Part shown: in pieces, positions 7,305-15,931 of the stretch
Position numbering within the stretch: the stretch's first letter is position 1
Layout of the letters: each line of letters begins with the position of its first letter
Source: Verrucomicrobiota bacterium
Lineage (GTDB): Bacteria; Verrucomicrobiota; Verrucomicrobiia; Limisphaerales; SXTU01
Length of the DNA stretch: 45,876 bases
NCBI GenBank assembly: GCA_016235545.1
Contig: JACRKB010000311.1
Location: 1-45,876 of the forward strand
Direction: 5' to 3'
Program-made: the position numbers and the translations under genes
Notes under the pieces: generated by a model
What the model was told of the DNA's origin: nothing
What the model saw: only the letters and a program-made list of their open reading frames with translations
Databases searched by the model: none

Positions 7305-10300
7305 TCAAGATGCTGGAGTTGCCACCGCCGCTGCTTCCTTCCGCCCATAGACCAGCAGATACGCCGCCGGGACGATGAACACGGTGAGCACCACGGACAC
7401 CGCCAGGCCGCCGATGATGGCGAGCGCGAGCGGCGCGTAGGCTTCGCTGCCGGTGCCGAGCTTGAGCGCCATCGGCAGCAGGCCGATGAGCGTGGCGAGC
7501 GAGGTCATCAGGACGGGGCGCAGACGGACACGGCAGGCCAGCGTGACGGCCTCGCGCACGGTCTTGCCGTCCTCGCGCAGGCGGTGCGTGAACTCGACGA
7601 TGAGGATGCTGTTCGACACCACGATGCCGACCATCATCACGATGCCCATGAGCGACATCACGTTGAGCGTCGTGCCGGTGAAGTAGAGCAAGAGCAGCAC
7701 GCCGGTCAGCCCGGTGGGCACGGCGAGCAGGATAAGGATGGGGTCAATCCACGACTGGAACTGCGCCACGAGAATGAGATAGACCAGCAGCACGGAGAGA
7801 ATCAGCCCGAGGCCGAAGCTTTTGAACGACGAGTTCATCCCCTGCACCATGCCGCGCAGCGTGACGCGCAGGCCCGCCGGGATTTCGGTTTCGGCCAGCA
7901 CCTGCTCGACGCCCTTGACCACCTGGCCGAGGTCTTCCTTGGCCGGCGCGACATAGACGTTGATGACGCGGCGGAGCTGGTAGTGGTTGACCTCGGTCGG
8001 CGCGTAGCTGTTGTTGATGCGGCTCACGGCGTCGAGACGCGTCGGCTTGGCCTGCATCGGCGAGCGGATGGGGATGGCCTGGAGGTCGGCGAAGTTTTTC
8101 ACATGGCCCTCGTTGTATTGCACGGTGAGGAGGTAGTCGTTGCCGTTGCGCGGGTCCACGAAGTAGCTCGGGGCAATCATCGCGCCGGACGTGAGGGCGG
8201 TGATGACGTTTTGCACGACCTCCTTGGAAGTCAGCCCCAGCTCGGCGGCGCGGGCGCGGTCCACCTCCAGTTGCAGCGCGGGCTGGTCAATGTCCTGCGG
8301 CACGAGCACGTCGCTGACGCCGGGCAGCTCGCGGACCTTGCGGGCAATCTCCGACGCGGTGCGGTGCGCCAGTTGGAGGTCGGAGCCGCTCACCTGGATG
8401 TCAATCGGCGCGGGCAGGCCGAGGTTCAGCACGGCGTCCACGAGGCCGCCGGACTGGAAGTAGGCGGTGAGCTGCGGCAGCTCGTTGCGCACGCGGCGGC
8501 GGATGCGGTCCATGTAGTCGTAACTGCCGGTCTTGTGTCCGCCATTGAGGCTCACCTGCAACGTCGCGGTGTGATGGCCGGAGTTGCTCGTGTAAATCGA
8601 GCTGAAGCCCGGCTGCACGCCGATGTTCGCCACGATGACGCCCAGTTCCTCCTTCGCCACTTCCTCGCGGATGATGTCCTCGACCTGCTTCACGTAAAAC
8701 TCGGTGATGTCCACGCGCGTGCCGGTCGGCGTCTTGAGATTGATGACGAACTGGCCGGGGTCCGTGCGCGGGAAATAAGCGACGCCCATCAGCGGATACA
8801 CGCCGAGGCTTAGGACGAAAATAGCGAGGATGCCAAAGACGGTCGCAGCGGGCCGCAGCAGCGACCAGCCCAGCACGCGCTCGTAGCCATTGAGCATGTT
8901 GTGGAACTTCACGTTGAACCAGTGGTTGAAGCCGCCGCCCTCGCTCGGGTCGTGGTCAGGCTGGTGGCCCTTGATGAGCTTGGCGCAGAAGAGCGGGACC
9001 ACGGTCAGCGCAACGACATACGAGGCGAAGAGCGACAGCATCACCGACAAGGCCAGCGCGGTGAACAGGAAACGGCTCACGCCATAGAGGAACGTGACCG
9101 GGAAGAACACCACGACCGTCGTGAGCGTCGCGGCCAGCACGGGCAAGGCCATCTCCTGCCCTCCCTTCTGAGCGGCGACGGCGGGCGATTCGCCCAGTTC
9201 GATGTGGCGGAAGATGTTTTCCAAGACGACGACGGAGTTATCAATCAGGCGGGAGAAGGCCAGTGCCAGCCCGCCGAGAATCATCGAGTTCACCGTGTTA
9301 TCGCTCATCGCCAGCGCAATGAACGTGGCCAGCGTCGAGAGCGGGATGGAGAGGAACACGGCGACCGTCGCCCTCATGCTGCCGAGGAAGATGAGAATCA
9401 GCGCGCCGGTGAGCACGAGGCCGATGGCCCCTTCGTGAATGAGGTTCGTGATGGCGTTGCGAACGAAGATGGACTGGTCGAAGACGACCTTGGCAACGAG
9501 CGACTCCGGCACGTCGAGGAGGTTCTTGAGCGAGGCCTTGATGCCGTCCACCACGGCGATGGTGTTCGCGTCGCCGCCCTGCTTGAGGACCGGGAGATAG
9601 ACGGAGCGCTGGCCGTCAATGCGGACGACGTTGTTCTGGATTTGGGCGGCGTCACGGGCATCGCCGACATCGCCGACGAGGATGGAGGATTTGCCTTCCG
9701 TGCGGAGCGGGAGGCGGTTCACGTCCGCCACGTCGCGAAGCTGGCTGTTCGCATAGATGTTGTAGTTCAGCGGCATGATGCGCACGTCGCCGGCGGGGAG
9801 AATGAGGTTCGAGTCGTTGACCGCGCGCACCACGTCCATCACGCCCATGTGGTGGGCTTCGAGTTTCAGCGGATCCACATAGACCATGATTTGGCGGTAG
9901 CGTCCGCCGAAGGGCTGCGGGACGGATGCGCCGGGGACGTTCGCGACCTGGTTGCGGACGGCGTATTGGCCGGTGTCGCGGAGTTGCGTCTCGGTCATGC
10001 CGTCGCCTTTGAGTGTGATGAGGCAGACGGGCAGGCTGGAGGCGTCGAACTTGAGCACGACTGGCGGGAGCGTGCCGGGCGGGAGACGACGGAGGTTGGC
10101 GGTGGCGAGGTTCGCGATGGTGCTGACCGCCGTGTCCGGGTCCGTGCCGGGCTGGAAGTAAACCTTGATGAGGCTCACGCCGGGCAGCGACCGCGATTCG
10201 ATGTGCTCGATGCCGCTCGCCAACGTGAAGAAGCGCTCGAAGCGGCCCGTGATGGAGTTCTCAATCTGCTCCGGCGGCATCCCGGAATAGAACGTGGCGA

Positions 10301-10433
10301 CCACGACGACCGGGATGCGGATGGCGGGGAACAAGTCCACCGGCAGTCGCAACAGACTGGTGACGCCGACCACGCAGGTGATGAGGCAAAGCACCACCGT
10401 GAGATACGGATACCGGAGAGCGAAGCGCGTCAT
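7305..10433 (-). CDS. RND efflux permease, downstream copy (TM4 pair DN)
   Basis: 1042-residue AcrB-type inner-membrane pump. N-terminal TM1 is followed by porter domain motifs (LPVDLFPAIRIPVVVVATFYSGMPPEQIE), TM2-TM6, a second porter/docking half, and TM7-TM12. At residues 398-399 the AcrB Asp407/Asp408 pair is Asp-Asn (RLIDNSVVVLENI). In TM10 the lysine matching AcrB Lys940 is Ser (GIVVSNSILIVEF). The TM11 RLRPVLMTSLATL block, with the Arg971 match, is kept. ATG at 10433 has GGAGG five nt upstream. It is highly similar over its whole length to the RND gene upstream, a tandem duplication. It ends in ATGA overlapping a potential ATG, followed by repeat DNA and the TolC-like gene. Confidence 0.95.
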   Translation of the reverse strand: MTRFALRYPYLTVVLCLITCVVGVTSLLRLPVDLFPAIRIPVVVVATFYSGMPPEQIENSITGRFERFFTLASGIEHIESRSLPGVSLIKVYFQPGTDPDTAVSTIANLATANLRRLPPGTLPPVVLKFDASSLPVCLITLKGDGMTETQLRDTGQYAVRNQVANVPGASVPQPFGGRYRQIMVYVDPLKLEAHHMGVMDVVRAVNDSNLILPAGDVRIMPLNYNIYANSQLRDVADVNRLPLRTEGKSSILVGDVGDARDAAQIQNNVVRIDGQRSVYLPVLKQGGDANTIAVVDGIKASLKNLLDVPESLVAKVVFDQSIFVRNAITNLIHEGAIGLVLTGALILIFLGSMRATVAVFLSIPLSTLATFIALAMSDNTVNSMILGGLALAFSRLIDNSVVVLENIFRHIELGESPAVAAQKGGQEMALPVLAATLTTVVVFFPVTFLYGVSRFLFTALALSVMLSLFASYVVALTVVPLFCAKLIKGHQPDHDPSEGGGFNHWFNVKFHNMLNGYERVLGWSLLRPAATVFGILAIFVLSLGVYPLMGVAYFPRTDPGQFVINLKTPTGTRVDITEFYVKQVEDIIREEVAKEELGVIVANIGVQPGFSSIYTSNSGHHTATLQVSLNGGHKTGSYDYMDRIRRRVRNELPQLTAYFQSGGLVDAVLNLGLPAPIDIQVSGSDLQLAHRTASEIARKVRELPGVSDVLVPQDIDQPALQLEVDRARAAELGLTSKEVVQNVITALTSGAMIAPSYFVDPRNGNDYLLTVQYNEGHVKNFADLQAIPIRSPMQAKPTRLDAVSRINNSYAPTEVNHYQLRRVINVYVAPAKEDLGQVVKGVEQVLAETEIPAGLRVTLRGMVQGMNSSFKSFGLGLILSVLLVYLILVAQFQSWIDPILILLAVPTGLTGVLLLLYFTGTTLNVMSLMGIVMMVGIVVSNSILIVEFTHRLREDGKTVREAVTLACRVRLRPVLMTSLATLIGLLPMALKLGTGSEAYAPLALAIIGGLAVSVVLTVFIVPAAYLLVYGRKEAAAVATPAS

Positions 10434-10487
10434 GCGGGCCTCCGGAGGTGGGCGCTTCGGTGAGCGAAGCGAACCGGGCATAGTCCG

Positions 10488-10644
10488 CTCTCATTAGCAC
10501 CGGGCTTCAGCCCGGTGTCATTCGGCCAAGATGGGCGAGCCGTTTCAACGGCTTCTTCCCATGAGCACGCCGGAAGAAACCGTTGAAACGGTTTTTGCCC
10601 TCGGCCCCCGATAACACCCGGCTGAAGCCGGGTGCTAATGAGAG
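10488..10644. repeat. Nested-palindrome element, copy A
   Basis: 157-nt element between the two RND genes. Ends are the perfect inverted 13-mers CTCTCATTAGCAC and GTGCTAATGAGAG. Just inside lie two 8-bp hairpins with TTCA and TGAA loops (CACCGGGC/GCCCGGTG and CACCCGGC/GCCGGGTG), and further in two CCGTTTCAACGG-type hairpins. Copies B (23868), C (34424) and D (36254) share this plan. The left outer stem of copy A differs from B and C by paired changes that preserve base pairing. Confidence 0.92.
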
Positions 10645-10741
10645 GAGCGCGGCGTTCACGCCGCTTCAGCGTCCGGACGGCAAGGCGCATTCGGAAGGTC
10701 AACGCACCTCGCGCGCTGAAGCGGCCTGAAGGCCGCGCTCC
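10644..10741. repeat. Second palindromic element abutting copy A
   Basis: 98-nt element with inverted ends GGAGCGCGG (10644-10652) and CCGCGCTCC (10733-10741), and inner hairpins built on the same TTCAG/CTGAA cores (GCGGCGTTCACGCCGC, CGCTTCAGCG, GGCCTGAAGGCC). It shares no end sequence with copy A but shares its nested design, and the two sit back to back, filling the RND-RND spacer. Confidence 0.7.
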
Positions 10742-10761
10742 GGAGACTTGTGGCTCCGCCC

Positions 10762-13700
10762 TCATGCCGCCGAAACCTCCGCTGCCGGTGCCGTGCCGTT
10801 CGTCTCGTCCTCGCGGCGGTGCGCGAGCAGATACGCGGCAGGAACGATGAAGATGGTTTGCACCAGCGAGCACGTCAGGCCGCCGATGATGGCGAGGGCC
10901 AGCGGCGCGTAGGCTTCGCTGCCGGTGCCGAACTTGGCGGCCATCGGAAGCAGGCCCATGAGCGTCGCGAGCGATGTGATGACCACGGGACGCAGGCGCA
11001 CGCGGCAGGCCAGCACCAGCGCCTCGCGCACGGGCATCCGGTCCTCGCGCAGGCGGCGGACGAACTCGACAATGAGGATGCTGTTCGCCACCACGATGCC
11101 CACCACCATCACCACGCCCATCAGTGACATGATGTTGAGCGTCGTGCCGGTGGACGCGAGCAGCACCAGCACGCCGGACAACGCCGACGGCACCGCGAGC
11201 AGGATGATGAGCGGGTCGAGGAACGACTGGAACTGCGCGACCAGAATCAAATACACCAGCACCACCGCCAGAATCAGCCCGAGGCCGAAGCTTTTGAACG
11301 ACGAGTTCATCCCATGCACCATGCCGCGCAACGTCACCGTCAGGCCGGCGGGAATCTCCGTCTCGGCGAGGATGCGGTTCACGTCCTTGACCACCGCGCC
11401 GAGGTCTTCGCCAGCGGGTGCGACATAAACATTGATCACTCGGCGAAGCTGGTAATGGTCCACCTCGGTCGGCGCGTAGGCGTTGTGGAACTCGCTCATC
11501 GCATCCAGCCGCGCGGTGCGCAACCCCTTCGGCGAGCGCATCGGGATGGACCCCAAGTCCGCCATGTTTTTCACGTAGCCCTCCTGATATTGCACGGTGA
11601 GGAGGTAGTCGTTGCCGTTGCGCGGGTCCACGAAGTAACTCGGCGCAATCATCGCCCCGGACGTGAGCGCGGTGATAACGTTTTGCACGACCTCCTTGGA
11701 AGTCAGCCCCAGTTCGGCGGCGCGAGCGCGGATGACTTCGAGCTTGAGCGCCGGGTGGTCAATGTCCTGCGGCACGAGCACGTCGCTCACGCCCTGGAGC
11801 GCGCGGACCTTGCGGGCGATTTCCAGCGCGGTGCGGTGCGCGACTTCGAGGTTCGAGCCGCTGATTTGAATGTCAATGGGCGCGGGCAGGCCGAGGTTGA
11901 GAACCGCGTCCACGAGGCCGCCGGATTGCAGATACACGCTCAACTGCGGCAGCTCCTGCGTGATGCGCCGGCGCACGCGGTCCATGTAGGCGTAGCTGCC
12001 GGTCTTGTGCCCCTCGTTCAAGCTGACCTGCACGGAGGCGGTGTGGTGGCCGGAGTTGCTGGTGTAAATCGAGCTGAAGCCCGGCTGCACCCCGATGTTC
12101 GAGACGATGACGCCGAGGTCTTCCTTCGCGACCTCCTGCCGGATGATGTCCTCGACCTGCGCAATCAGCTTTTCGGTGATTTCCACGCGTGTCCCGGTCG
12201 GGGATTTCACGTTGATGAGGAACTGGCTCGGGTCCGTGCGCGGGAAGTAGGACACGCCGACCATCGGGTAAATCGCGAGGCTCACGGCGAACAGCAGCAG
12301 GCTCGCGATGACCGTAGCGCGCGGCAGCCGGAGCGCGATGTTGAGCAGGCGCTCGTAGGCGTTGAGCAGGCCGGTGAAGCCGCGCTTGAAGTTGTCGTTG
12401 AAGCGCTGGCCCCAACTGCGCGAGGCGAGCGCGGCATCGCGGATGGCCGGGCGCTGGAGCATCTTCGCGCAGAAGAGCGGCACGACCGTGAGCGCGACGA
12501 CGTAGGAGGCGAAGAGCGAGAACACCACCGCCAGCGCCAGCGCCGTAAACAGGAACTGGCTCACGCCGTAGAGGAAGATGACCGGGAAGAACACCACGGC
12601 GGTCGCCAGCGAGGACGCGAGCACGGGCATGGCGACCTGCTCGCCGCCCTTCTCGGCGGCGACCTCGGGAGATTCGCCGAGTTCCAGCAGCCGGAAGATG
12701 TTCTCAATGACGACGACGGAGTTGTTGATGAGGCGCGAGAAGGCCAGCGCGAAGCCGCCGAGCACCATCGAGTTCACCGAGTTGTCGCCGAGACTGAGCG
12801 CTAGGAATGCGGCGAGGACGGAAATCGGAATCGAGAGGAAGACCGCGAGCGTGCCGCGCACGCTGCCGAAGAACATGAGAATCATCAGGCCGGTCAGCAG
12901 CAGGCCGATGACACCGATGAGCGTGAGGTTCCGGATGGCGCTCTTCACGAAGAGCGACTGGTCGAAGACGACCTTGCTGACAAGCTGTTGCGGCACGTCG
13001 AGCAGCTTGCCGACGGCGTCCTTCACCCCGTTGACGACCGCGATGGTGCTGCCGCCCTGCTTGAGCACGGGCAGATAGACCGAGCGCTGGCCGTCCACGC
13101 GCACGATGTTGTTCTGGATTTGCGACGCGTCCTTCGCCTCGCCCACGTCGGCGACCAGCACGGAGGATTTGTTGACGGTCTTGAGCGGGAGGCGGTTCAC
13201 GTCGGCCACGTCGCGGAGCTGGCTGTTCGCATAGATGTTGTAGTTCAGCGGGCCGATGCGCACGTCGCCGGCGGGGAGAATGAGGTTCGAGTCGTTCACC
13301 GCGCGGACGACATCCATGACGGAGAGCTGGTGCGACTCCAGTTTCAGCGGGTCCACATAGACCATGATTTGGCGGTAGCGTCCGCCGAAAGGCTGCGGGA
13401 CGGACGCGCCGGGGACGTTGGCGACCTGGTTGCGCACGGCGTATTGGCCGGCGTCGCGGAGTTCGGTTTCCGTAAGGCCCTCGCCCTTGAGCGTGATGAG
13501 GCAGACGGGGAGGCTGGAGGCATCGAACTTGAGCACGACTGGCGGCAGCGTGCCGGGCGGGAGGCGACGGAGGTTCGCGGTGGCGAGGTTCGCGATGGTG
13601 CTGACGGCGGTGTCGGGATTGGTGCCGGGCTGGAAGTAAATCTTGATGAGACTCACGCCCGGCAACGAACGGCTTTCAATGTGGTCAATGCCCGACGCCA

Positions 13701-13911
13701 GCGTGAAGAAACGCTCGAAGCGGCCAGTGATGGAGTTCTCAATCTGTTCCGGCGGCATCCCCGAGTAGAACGTGGCGACGACCACTACCGGGATGCGGAT
13801 GGCCGGGAACAAGTCCACGGGCAGCCGCAGCAAACTCGTCACGCCGACCACGCATACGATGAGACTGACGACGATGGTCAGATAAGGAAACCGCAGGGCA
13901 AAGCGCGTCAT
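10762..13911 (-). CDS. RND efflux permease, upstream copy (TM4 pair NN)
   Basis: 1049-residue AcrB-type pump, near-identical in layout to the downstream copy. The TM4 segment reads LAFSRLINNSVVVIENIF, so both residues matching AcrB Asp407/Asp408 (here 396-397) are Asn; the TM10 Lys940 position is Ala (GIVVANSILIVEF). The TM11 RLRPVVITSLATL block is kept. With no acidic residue at the proton-relay site this copy may not couple to protons on its own. The ATG at 13911 overlaps the stop of the RraA-like gene (ATGA). The C-terminal tail is ETNGTAPAAEVSAA. The central loop linking TM6 to the second half (QRPAIRDAALASRSWGQRF) differs from the other copy. Confidence 0.95.
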   Translation of the reverse strand: MTRFALRFPYLTIVVSLIVCVVGVTSLLRLPVDLFPAIRIPVVVVATFYSGMPPEQIENSITGRFERFFTLASGIDHIESRSLPGVSLIKIYFQPGTNPDTAVSTIANLATANLRRLPPGTLPPVVLKFDASSLPVCLITLKGEGLTETELRDAGQYAVRNQVANVPGASVPQPFGGRYRQIMVYVDPLKLESHQLSVMDVVRAVNDSNLILPAGDVRIGPLNYNIYANSQLRDVADVNRLPLKTVNKSSVLVADVGEAKDASQIQNNIVRVDGQRSVYLPVLKQGGSTIAVVNGVKDAVGKLLDVPQQLVSKVVFDQSLFVKSAIRNLTLIGVIGLLLTGLMILMFFGSVRGTLAVFLSIPISVLAAFLALSLGDNSVNSMVLGGFALAFSRLINNSVVVIENIFRLLELGESPEVAAEKGGEQVAMPVLASSLATAVVFFPVIFLYGVSQFLFTALALAVVFSLFASYVVALTVVPLFCAKMLQRPAIRDAALASRSWGQRFNDNFKRGFTGLLNAYERLLNIALRLPRATVIASLLLFAVSLAIYPMVGVSYFPRTDPSQFLINVKSPTGTRVEITEKLIAQVEDIIRQEVAKEDLGVIVSNIGVQPGFSSIYTSNSGHHTASVQVSLNEGHKTGSYAYMDRVRRRITQELPQLSVYLQSGGLVDAVLNLGLPAPIDIQISGSNLEVAHRTALEIARKVRALQGVSDVLVPQDIDHPALKLEVIRARAAELGLTSKEVVQNVITALTSGAMIAPSYFVDPRNGNDYLLTVQYQEGYVKNMADLGSIPMRSPKGLRTARLDAMSEFHNAYAPTEVDHYQLRRVINVYVAPAGEDLGAVVKDVNRILAETEIPAGLTVTLRGMVHGMNSSFKSFGLGLILAVVLVYLILVAQFQSFLDPLIILLAVPSALSGVLVLLASTGTTLNIMSLMGVVMVVGIVVANSILIVEFVRRLREDRMPVREALVLACRVRLRPVVITSLATLMGLLPMAAKFGTGSEAYAPLALAIIGGLTCSLVQTIFIVPAAYLLAHRREDETNGTAPAAEVSAA

Positions 13912-14609
13912 GGCTCGTGGAAGACTCCTTTCACGGCATCACGCAGCTTCTCGACGCTTGTCTCACCGGAACGACAGAGTTCAATCACCTTGCGCTCGCG
14001 TTCGAGCAGGCGTTCGGCGGCGGCGGGAATGTCGGCGGCGATTTCCGGCGGCACGGACAGCACGCCATGCTGGTCAGCGTGGAGCAGATCGCCGGGATTC
14101 ACCTTCAACCCGCCGACTTCGACGGGTTTGTCGAAGTCAACGATGTGAACGTAGGCGTGCGAAACCGCGACGCTGCCGGCGAACAGGTGAAAGCCCGCCG
14201 CCCCGATGCCCGGAAGGTCATGCACGGAACCGTTCGTGACCGCGCCGATGCAGCCAAGCGACTTGAGAACGTGCGCGTGAACCTCGCCGATGAACGAGCC
14301 GAAGCCGGGCCGTTCGCTCACGTCCTGAATCACCACCACGCGGGGCGCGGGCACAGCCAGCAACTTGTTCCACCAGTCCGTGCGCTCGACGGCGACGCGT
14401 CCTTCGACCGGCGGACCAGAATAACGGATGCGCACCGTGGCCGCGTAGCCGACGAGCGGCGGCATCTTCGGGAAGACGCAGCGCACCGAGGAATCGGCAA
14501 AGCCCACGTCGCGCAGGCGCATGTTGAAGGTCTCGATGGCGTTGGCGACGGTGCAGGTGTCGAAGCGACGCAGCGCATCAATCTGGGCGGGGGAAATGGG
14601 GTTGCTCAT
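13908..14609 (-). CDS. RraA-family protein inside the RND operon
   Basis: 233-residue protein of the RraA / HMG-aldolase fold family. Visible family blocks: TVANAIE near the N-terminus, a central GCIGAVTNGSVHDLPGI, and the C-terminal LKVNPGDLLHADQHGVLSVP. In the class II pyruvate aldolases of this family a conserved acidic residue lies 20 residues before an Arg-Asp pair; here the spacing is exactly 20 from Glu but the pair is His-Asp, so the substrate-binding Arg is missing. Aldolase activity is therefore doubtful. Members also include the RNase E inhibitor RraA. It overlaps both neighbours by ATGA (adaptor stop / own start; own stop / RND start), so it is cotranslated with the pump. Its role there is unknown. 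Confidence 0.85.
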   Translation of the reverse strand: MSNPISPAQIDALRRFDTCTVANAIETFNMRLRDVGFADSSVRCVFPKMPPLVGYAATVRIRYSGPPVEGRVAVERTDWWNKLLAVPAPRVVVIQDVSERPGFGSFIGEVHAHVLKSLGCIGAVTNGSVHDLPGIGAAGFHLFAGSVAVSHAYVHIVDFDKPVEVGGLKVNPGDLLHADQHGVLSVPPEIAADIPAAAERLLERERKVIELCRSGETSVEKLRDAVKGVFHEP

Positions 14610-15931
14610 GGTGCCTCCTCCAGTTTCACCAGCTTCGGCTCGACCTTCTGGCCGGGCTTCACCTGGCTGCGACTGCCGACGAGCACCGAGTCGCCTTCCG
14701 CAAGGCCGGCGAGAACCTCGGCCTTGTCCGGTGCTTCGAGGCCGAGCTTCACTTCGCGTTCTTCAAGCGTGTTGTCCGGCTTGATGAGGAAGACCGTGAC
14801 CTTCTTACCCCGCGCCAGCGCGGTGAGCGGCACGGCGAGCGCGTTCGGCTTGCGGTCGAGCTTCATCGCCACCGCCGCATACATGCCGGGATAGAGCGAG
14901 CCATCCGTGTTCACCACGTCCACCTGCGTCTCCATCGTGCGCGTGTTGGCTTCCACCTCGCGCGTGATGCGGGAGACCTTTGCGGGAAAGGTCTTGCCGA
15001 GGCTGGCGACGCGCACCTCGACCTCGTCCCCGGCCTTCACCTTCGCGACGAAGGAAGAAGACACGGGGAACACGAGCCGCAGCTTGTCCATGTGAACCAG
15101 CCGCACCAGCGGAACCGCCGGTGCGCTCGGCGAAAGCCCGCCGCGCACCATGTCGCCCGCGTCGGCATAGCGCTTCGAGATGATGCCGTCGAACGGCGCT
15201 ACAATCTTCGTGAACGCAGCCTTCGCCTGCAGTTTGTGCAAGTCCGCCTCCGCGACGTGGACCTGCTCCTTCGCCGAGGCAATGGCGGCGCGGGCGGACG
15301 AAGCTGCGGCGCGGCTACCGCTGTGCGCGGCCTGCGCGGCGGCAACCTGCGCGTCCGCCGTGCGCTCCTTGGCCTGGGCGGTGTCAATGTCCTGTTGGGC
15401 CACGAGACCGGGCCGCTCCTTGGACACCGCCGCGATACGACCCAGGGTCAGCTTCACTTCGGCATGGGTCGCTTGGGCGCGTTTGATTTCGGCCTCGGCA
15501 CGACGGATGTCCTCGTCGGCTCGCAGGGCATCCTCCTGCGCCTTGGTCACGTCCGACTGCGCGCGCTTCACGCCGGCGGCAGCGCGCTCAAGGTCCTCCT
15601 TCAGCTCCGGCACCTCGATGCTCGCGAGAAGCTGGCCGGCCTTCACGCGGTCGCCCACGTCCACGTTCATCGTCTGCACGAAGCCCGCGACCTTCGCGTG
15701 CAGGTCAATGTCTTGGAAGGGCCGGAACTCGGCGTCGAAGACGACTTCGCGGGCAATGTCCGCGCGCGTGACTTTCGCCACGGCAACGGGCGCCGGAGCG
15801 GCGGCGCCCTTCGACGCTTCGTTGCCGACGGCCTTCTTGCACGCGGTGCCAGTGGCGACGAGCACGATGGCGGCGGCCAAGCCTAACAAGGCCGTCCGAG
15901 ATTCGAGAAATGTTGATGGTCTATCCTGCAT
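14606..15931 (-). CDS. RND periplasmic adaptor lipoprotein (HlyD/AcrA family)
   Basis: Membrane-fusion protein that bridges RND permease and outer-membrane channel. Signal ends in a plausible lipobox (LVATGTAC), giving a lipid-anchored periplasmic protein. The barrel-sandwich half motifs LHAKVAGFVQTMNVDVGDRVKAGQLLASIEVPEL and KIVAPFDGIISKRYADAGDMV flank a long alpha-helical hairpin of about 130 residues (very Ala/Glu/Lys-rich, AEAEIKRAQATHAEVK). The beta-barrel and membrane-proximal domains follow. Both candidate ATGs, 15931 and 15952, lie inside the 3' end of the kinase gene; 15931 gives the more compact signal peptide. The stop overlaps the RraA start. Confidence 0.92.
   Translation of the reverse strand: MQDRPSTFLESRTALLGLAAAIVLVATGTACKKAVGNEASKGAAAPAPVAVAKVTRADIAREVVFDAEFRPFQDIDLHAKVAGFVQTMNVDVGDRVKAGQLLASIEVPELKEDLERAAAGVKRAQSDVTKAQEDALRADEDIRRAEAEIKRAQATHAEVKLTLGRIAAVSKERPGLVAQQDIDTAQAKERTADAQVAAAQAAHSGSRAAASSARAAIASAKEQVHVAEADLHKLQAKAAFTKIVAPFDGIISKRYADAGDMVRGGLSPSAPAVPLVRLVHMDKLRLVFPVSSSFVAKVKAGDEVEVRVASLGKTFPAKVSRITREVEANTRTMETQVDVVNTDGSLYPGMYAAVAMKLDRKPNALAVPLTALARGKKVTVFLIKPDNTLEEREVKLGLEAPDKAEVLAGLAEGDSVLVGSRSQVKPGQKVEPKLVKLEEAP

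Noticed and set aside
7078-7308. N-terminal 77 residues of the TolC-like protein starting at the ATG overlapping the RND stop.
   Set aside because: The stretch is the translation of a double-hairpin repeat and heptamer units, gives no signal peptide, and a TTG with a good Shine-Dalgarno lies at the true signal start.
10645-10873. A 147-codon minus-strand frame across the RND-RND spacer.
   Set aside because: It reads through two palindromic repeats (residues such as STRLQPGV are repeat translations) and overlaps the RND 3' end.
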